A DNA stretch of 64,000 bases, taken from contig JAMJFZ010001816.1 in NCBI GenBank assembly GCA_026225945.1, positions 9,141,001 to 9,205,000 of the forward strand, in the 5' to 3' direction. Below are positions 58,071-64,000 of this stretch, in pieces (position 1 is the stretch's first letter; each line of letters starts with the position of its first letter). A model generated the notes under the pieces. It did not search any database, was not told the origin of the DNA, and saw only the letters and a list, made by a program, of their open reading frames with translations. Origin of the DNA: Cricetomys ansorgei. Its lineage: Eukaryota; Chordata; Mammalia; Rodentia; Nesomyidae. The position numbers and the translations under genes were made by a program.

Positions 58071-60140
58071 AGTCAGATCTGGAATATCCTTCTCCAATTC
58101 TAGCCTGACTGTCCCTCCACACTTCCTTCACAAATTCCCCCAGAACTACCTGGGTCCCAAAGCTAGTCTGGGTACTCCTGCCTGCACCGCCACCTATCTC
58201 CAGGTTTCCCCTAAGAACCTGCCTTACCAAAAAACAGATCACTCCACTACCACTTTCAACTTCCACAGATCTGGCACATCCTTCTCAAGGGTTTAAACAA
58301 GTGGGTCTGCCTGACCTCCATTCAGGTATCATCTCCAGCCTACCAATTCTAGCTTGGGTATCACTTCCAGTGCCCAGGAAGAGTCTGAATATTCCTGCCT
58401 CACTACAACCAACTGTAGGCTTCCCCAAGGACCTTATCTGCCCACCCTACAATCCACAACCCACTCCCATGCTGTATCCAATCCCTCTACCAAGCCATAT
58501 CTACCCACACTCCAGGCTTGAACCAGGTTGCCCATCCTGTTCATCAGCCCTGTTGTCTCTATTTAACTACCTTCCTCCATAACTGTTCGCTAACTTCTAG
58601 GCTTTACACACACAAACGTCTCTTCTGCCCCAACCTACTAGAAGCGTATCAGACACAGAACTAACAAAAGAAGTTCACATGCTCAGAAATCATCACATAA
58701 AAAAAAAAAAAAAAAATTCGCACCAATAACCAATCCTATGGAAAAGTTTGCCAATGAGAATTATCTACGTGACACAGAGTTTAAAAGAACAATCATGAGC
58801 TGTTGTGGGAGATTTTAGTTATGGATAATGTTCTAGTAAGGTGTCCTTGAAGCAAGTAAAGAATTCACTGCCTACCAGTAAACAAAGGAGAGGCTATACA
58901 GCTCTCCACAAGAATGGGACATTCCTTAGCCTTAAGGAGATGAAGGTTAGGCTCCATCGATTTGTATATTGGAAGGCTGGGTGGAGACAGAGAGAAGATT
59001 TGGAATAAAAAAGAACTAGGGCAAGGGCAGGAGGAGAGGAAGGGGACAGAAAGACAGCAGAGAACAAGGAGGAAGAAGCTAGCGAGCAGGAGAGAACCAA
59101 GAGAAGAGCATGGGGTGAGGAAGCCATTAGAGTGAGCGCTCTGCCTAGCTGCCGGGGCATTAGAATTCCCTGAGATTTGACATGGTTGGTGATTAATAAA
59201 GAGCATTGGAAATTTCAACGTCTGGACTCTCCGTTAAGCGCCATTAACTTTATTTTAACAATGAACTTCATTAAATAATTTAAGTGAATTAAAGGAAACA
59301 CAAAGAACCAGATCAACATAATTAAGAAGAGAATTTAAGAAGGATAAATGCCTGAATGGTGCCCAAGGAAACTCAGAATATGAGATGGATGGGAATGATG
59401 AAGACAACCCAGGATTGAGAATAGGATTCAATAAAGACATCGAAACACTGGAGAGGGTTCAAGCTTAAATGATGATGGGTTTGAAAAATCCAATGACCTA
59501 AGTAGAAAATTCAAGTAAAACCTTACACATTGACGATGGATCAGAAGATATGATATCAAGATTAAAAAAAAAAAAGTAGATCTAGCAAAATAAACAAGGA
59601 GTATGAAAATTTGAAATTATAAACACAAACACTGGACAGAGTTCAGGGAATCCAGATGAAGAGCTGAAAGACAAACAGTGGGGACCAGAGGGGTCTAGGA
59701 AACCAGTAGAACAAGCCCCACAGAGTGAACTGACTAGGCGGCTTAGGAGCTCACAGAGACTGAAGCATCAAACACAGAGCCTGCATATAATTTGTTTTCT
59801 GGTCTTGTGTTCCTGTAGAACTTCTATAAGGTGGAGAGTAAATGTGGGGTCTCTGAACCTTTTACCTGCCCTTGGGACCATTTTCTTCCTGCTGGGCTCC
59901 CTTGTCCTGCTTTGATGTGGGAGAGTGAGCAAGGTTTTATTCCATCTTTAAATGTCTTGTTTGAGTGGTAACCCTGGGAACCCTGCTCTGTTCTGAGGAG
60001 AAGCAGGAGGGGAGATGGATCTGGGGAAGAGGAAAGATGGGGGAAGCTGGGGGGAGTGGAAAAAAAGGGATGGTGTATTATGCAAGGGAAAGAAATTTAA
60101 TAATACATATGAATAAATAAATATATAAAATATAAACATG
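58071..60140 (+). repeat. L1: 5' UTR and ORF1 start fused to 3' UTR
   Basis: 58071-58620 is C-rich 5' UTR-like sequence with two monomer-like units (CAGATCTGGAATATCC at 58074 and CAGATCTGGCACATCC near 58267). 58620-58794 continues into pre-ORF1-type sequence. After the nested LTR, 59267-59630 resembles the start of rodent L1 ORF1 (coiled-coil coding region) with many stops. From about 59640 the sequence is L1 3' UTR (GGAACCAT-like, GTAACCCTGGGAACCC near 59968, G-rich segment 59995-60070). ORF2 is absent. Confidence 0.7.
58801..59260 (+). mobile_element. Solo LTR, third type, inside the L1
   Basis: A 460-bp LTR from TGTTGTGGGAGATTTTAG to CCATTAACTTTATTTTAACA, with an AATAAA at 59195-59200. 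Flanks ATGAGC (58795-58800) and ATGAAC (59261-59266) form a 6-bp TSD with one mismatch. Its start resembles family 2 loosely (TTTTAGTTAT). The 117-codon minus-strand frame inside it is incidental. Confidence 0.85.
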
Positions 60141-61360
60141 GAAAGAAGAATGTCCCCAAAATAAAGATACCTATACATACAAGAAGCACAAAGAACACCA
60201 ACTAGACAATAACAGAAAAGAAAATCCCCATAGCATATCATAGTAAAAACACTAGAGATAGGCTATTGAAAGTTCTAAGATCAAAAAGAATACAAAGACT
60301 TTTGTCCTTTTGATTCTGTAAGTTAAACAATGCTAAAGAAAATCATTATATAGATTTGAAGTTTATCCAATGAGCTCTCCATGTCATTTACTACCTTAAA
60401 TTTTTACTGAGACTTAAAGTGTGGTGATCATTATTGTGCATCATAATTGTATATACAAATCCAGGATTATGAATGTAGTTATGCAGTCTATGGTCTACTC
60501 TGTATAATTCAATGATTGTTTTCTCTATCCTGGATAGGGTACTAAGGCCATAATCAAAAAAGTTCAAAGGGCACAGAGCACTGCTAATACACAGCATAGT
60601 GAGCAGGGATCATTCAAAGAGTAATAAGCATGATGGATGTAATTTAATTTGTAGTCATGAGAGGCATTACAGATAGACGCTCAATTCTATGAGCTTATAC
60701 ATATACATGTTAGACTAACATATACATGTTAGACTCTATATTTACTTTGTGTACGTGTAAAACTTTTGAACATAAATTCAATTGATAATTCTTTCTATCA
60801 GTAAAAGTATCTGATATGTATTTCAGTAATACATCTGCAGCAAAAGATTTAAGCTATAATTGACAATGAAGCAACAAAATGAAAAGATCAATTAGGCAAG
60901 TATTAATTATTGTGTTATCATACTTGGTGTTTTCTTTATTTAAGGATGAAATATCAATTAATTTTCTATTTCTGTCTATTCGATGTCTAAAAATCTGAAG
61001 ACTGACTAGAACCTATGTTACTCACCCATACACTGGTCACATTTTGATCTGAATAGCACTGAGCATTGTAGGTCTGTCCTCTGATATGCAGTCTGCTAGC
61101 AATGTTTATGAATTCAACCCATTAGATTCAAATGTAGCTTCCCAAACTGTTTTTCAATTTATCACAAGAAAAAAAATGGGGTTGTGAAAATTTACATTTG
61201 GTTGATAAACAGTGATTCAGATAGCTGTATTTTCAATATGTGGTTTTGAACCACAATGAAAATGTTTAAATGGAATGTGGTATGAAAGAAATAAGGACAA
61301 GATAATTTTAAGAAAATGTGAATTTATACAGGAAGTCACCAAATGAAGTTGATATTATCT
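60141..61360. other. Unique AT-rich DNA
   Basis: A small direct repeat (ATACATGTTAGACT twice, 60700-60735) is present. No gene or interspersed repeat recognised. Confidence 0.5.
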
Positions 61361-61700
61361 TGAGAAGATGCCTCAAGAGATAAAACATTTGCTGTTTAAA
61401 TATAAGTACAAGAGCTTGGATCCCCAGAACCTGGGCAAAAAGCAAGATGTACAGGGTAGCCACCAAAATTCCAGAAGATAGAAGGCAGACAGCAGGAATC
61501 CTCCCAGTAAGCTGGCCTGCCAGACTGCCCAAAAAGGTGAACTCTTAAGTTCAAGTTGTCTTGCCTCTTTCTATAAAGTAGGGACTGATGGAGGAAGACA
61601 CCTGGCATAAAGCTCAGGCCTCCACATGTGTGTATATGCATGTGAAATTAAACCTGTACATATTCAAGAATCCACATATGTGAACAAGAAAACACATGTA
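61361..61700 (+). repeat. SINE B4 (ID-B1 fusion)
   Basis: Order fits a B4 element: tRNA/ID-like head (GAAGATGCCTCAAGAG, GAGCTTGGATCCCCAGAACC), B1-like middle (AAGATAGAAGGCAGACAGCA, GTAAGCTGGCCTGCCAGACT), and the tail GACTGATGGAGGAAGACACC, TAAAGCTCAGGCCTCCACAT and TGTGTATATGCATG. Moderately diverged. Confidence 0.75.
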
Positions 61701-61783
61701 TTTATACAGCAAACACACACAGAGATAAATAGTAAAAACAGACATTTTTATTGTCTACAAATACAAAATAATTTCTTCAAAAG

Positions 61784-61844
<61 letters not shown>

Positions 61845-62594
61845 AGATAAATATCACTATGACTTAATTATCTCTTGTAAAAGCAAGACCTTTTACACAT
61901 ATTTTTACAATTTCAAATTCTATGGCTGGTGGTAATTCTTTTTGCTTGCAGACATTTCACACTGAATTTCTATCATATGGAAATTAGGAGAGTACTATGG
62001 TTTGAAAAGCAAAGAAAATGTTTATCCTTTTAGGTTCTAATTGTCTCATTTGCCAAATAAAGGCCTTTCTAATTCAAAAATTTTTGAGAAATAACAAGAG
62101 ATATTAAGTAAATTAGTCTGTTTTTATGCCTTCAGGGATCTATCATCAAGTAATTTTTTTTTTTTATGCTAGTGAAACTGTGGCCTCATCTAGGTACCAG
62201 GAATGGGTCAGATATCCTGCTTTCACCTTCTCTTACATCTGTGCTTCAGATATTTTCCATGGAGGATCTTGGTTGCTTTTGATCTAGGAGCCTCATTGCA
62301 ATATTTTGTGGTTCTTTATCATAGACTTTTGATTAATAGACAGTTTAGCACATATCTTAGGCAATACCTCACAAACAACATTTTATCTACAAAATTCTAG
62401 GCACAGTCTTAAAAATTATAAACCTTTAAAACTAACATGGATATAATGCAAAGTGTTTTATGGCATATGCAAGATGTTTCATGACTCTCTAATCAGTGTC
62501 CATTCTACAAAACTAAATTTTCCTGAGTTGAAGCACACTTATACCATTACAGTACTAAATAATCTCAAAGGATTTGTTCAATATTTGTATTTGT
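61701..62594. other. Unique DNA with a long TA microsatellite
   Basis: (TA)n lies at 61784-61839, about 28 uninterrupted units. The rest is AT-rich and unrecognised. Confidence 0.6.
61784..61839. repeat. (TA)n microsatellite
   Basis: 56 bp of uninterrupted TA. Self-complementary, so it can form a cruciform or hairpin. Confidence 0.97.
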
Positions 62595-63200
62595 GACTTT
62601 TCTTTGTTATGACCAAGTATCTGACAGGAAGTTAAATAAGACGGGGTTATATTGGCAAATGGTTTGCGGATATATTGCATCATTGTGTGGCAGACATGAT
62701 AGTGTTCATTGCAGCAGAGTGTATGTCTAGAACTACTTATATCTATTCAGACCAAGAAGGAGAGGAACTGTAAGACCTGGGACATAACTCAAGGCATGTC
62801 ACTCAGAACTCTTGCCCATATAAATGATGTAAATATCCCTGATAAGCCTGTGCATTTGAAAACTTATCTTGGCTAACGGAACTGTTTTGGGAAATTGTGA
62901 ACGTTTAGGAAATACCTCATAGGTTCATGTCTTGAAAGTTGGTCCGGTTGGTGGTGACATTTAAAGATTGTGGGGCCTTTAATGGATGAAGCCTGGCCAT
63001 ATCAGTACAACACTGGTGACAAGCATCCTTTACTTGGTTCAAGATTTCTGTTGTTTGCTCTCTTTCTATTTATGACAGAGAGGAGATCTCTCTTTTTCCT
63101 GCTCTGTCATTCCCTCCCCACCATTGTGGATATCTATCCCTCTAGAAAAATAATTCAAAGCAATCTGTTTCTATCATGCTTTGAATAAATAAACACAAAG
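62595..63200. repeat. Possible old rodent repeat fragments
   Basis: 62595-62720 (TTGTTATGACCAAGTATCTG, then ATTGCATCATTGTGTGGCAG) resembles the left part of the 27888-type element in antisense. 62930-63200 resembles the 3' part of a related element in sense (GTGGGGCCTTTAATGG, ATCCCTCTAGAAAAATAATT). Both are weak. Confidence 0.35.
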
Positions 63201-64000
63201 GTAGCACTGTATCATCTGAAATTTCCAGAGTATATTTTTGGTAGAGTTGAAACAGCATCCTTCTTTCTCTCATGTTCCATATGTTTTTTATTTTTGTTTT
63301 TGTTTTAAATCAAATCTAATACATCTCAAACATATTCAGCATAAATTACTTGTAAGTTTGGCTTAAGTATAATATAGTCAATGAGATTATCATAGAGCCT
63401 TATAGCATGTGTAACAAAAATGAAAACCCATGTTTAAATATCATTAGCAAAAAAATTTTTACATCTTTTTGCTGTTTCCCAGACTCTTCTTTCTTTTAAG
63501 CTTTGGTTGTGCATTATTAAAATGAAATATTTATAAAAAAGTCACTGACATGGTCTCATCCATTGAATGATGCCAATTTGAAGTGTGCTTAATCTGCCTG
63601 TTTCCTAACATCTCCCACTTCACTGTGAATTCTTCTCCACTGTTTTACTTCAGTAGCAGGAATTAGTCACACTGTTGATGATGTTTATACATAATGTATA
63701 CATGTGTATACAGTTTTACTGCATTCTCAAAGTTTTCATTATTCATATCATCTATAGATCTTGTAAATATTCTTTAAGCTCTCAGCATAACTCTACAAAC
63801 TCCTGAAAATTATATATATATATATACACACATATATAAAGAATTTTCTGTAATTTCATTTTGCTTAGACCCTTTTATTATACATGATACTAACACAGAT
63901 AAAAAGATGTATTCAACCTGAAAACTTTATGATTAATTACTACACTTTTGTACCTTGGAGAATACTTTATAGCAAAGGAGAATGGTATGGGAAGAGATCA
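63201..64000. other. Unique AT-rich DNA
   Basis: A short TA/CA tract lies at 63810-63837. Nothing else recognised. Confidence 0.5.

Noticed and set aside
58865..59218. 117-codon minus-strand frame
   Set aside because: It lies antisense within a solo LTR bounded by a 6-bp TSD; incidental.
1..64000. CRISPR array, tRNA or rRNA genes, bacterial-type operons
   Set aside because: No regularly spaced repeats, no tRNA cloverleaf outside SINE heads, and the whole window has vertebrate retroelement content.

Overview
The window looks like AT-rich intergenic DNA from a muroid rodent. It carries B1, B2/B3-type and ID-B1 fusion (B4-type) SINEs, rodent L1 (Lx-like) 3' UTRs on both strands, and class II (ERVK-type) endogenous retroviral LTRs with 6-bp target-site duplications (TSDs). 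I could not separate mouse/rat from hamster/vole/deer mouse by eye. No protein-coding exon, tRNA, rRNA, CpG island or CRISPR array can be supported. The open frames I looked at are short (140 codons at most), and each falls in repeats or simple sequence or lacks a recognisable domain, so the window is best read as a gene desert or a large intron.

Layout. 1-16 kb is dense in retroelements. An L1 3' UTR opens the window, followed by a minus-strand solo LTR with a perfect TSD (1.35-1.68 kb). Seven copies of one LTR family ('family 1') then lie between 3.6 and 15.9 kb, several nested inside L1 3' UTRs. A ~245-bp TTTC microsatellite sits at 10.8 kb. From 16 to 35 kb the DNA is mostly unique, with scattered rodent repeats, one B1, and an eighth family-1 LTR (28.2-29.1 kb) that splits an older repeat. 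At 35.1-37.1 kb is a short two-LTR provirus ('family 2') with TSD GTTGAG, a tRNA-Lys-like primer binding site and a polypurine tract, but only ~1.4 kb of non-coding interior. From 37 to 55 kb come unique DNA, an L1 with a 5' inversion (45.3-46.8 kb), SINEs and another family-2 LTR (51.5 kb). From 55 to 64 kb come a ninth family-1 LTR with a perfect TSD, an L1 whose 5' UTR/ORF1 start is joined directly to its 3' UTR and which is itself interrupted by a third type of LTR (58.8-59.3 kb), a B4 SINE and an AT microsatellite.

The most unusual structure is the family-1 LTR. Upstream of its TATA-like box it carries two or three tandem ~30-bp modules resembling the head of a B1 SINE (CCTTTAATCCCAG core). 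It also has a long GTCAG-rich stretch between TATA and the polyadenylation signal, and length-variable 3' ends. Several non-repetitive, motif-rich stretches (12.6-13.2, 32.6-33.0, 33.3-33.6 and 38.6-39.2 kb) are candidate conserved regulatory elements. Family names and boundaries come from memory of rodent repeats and by-eye alignment; no database search was possible.
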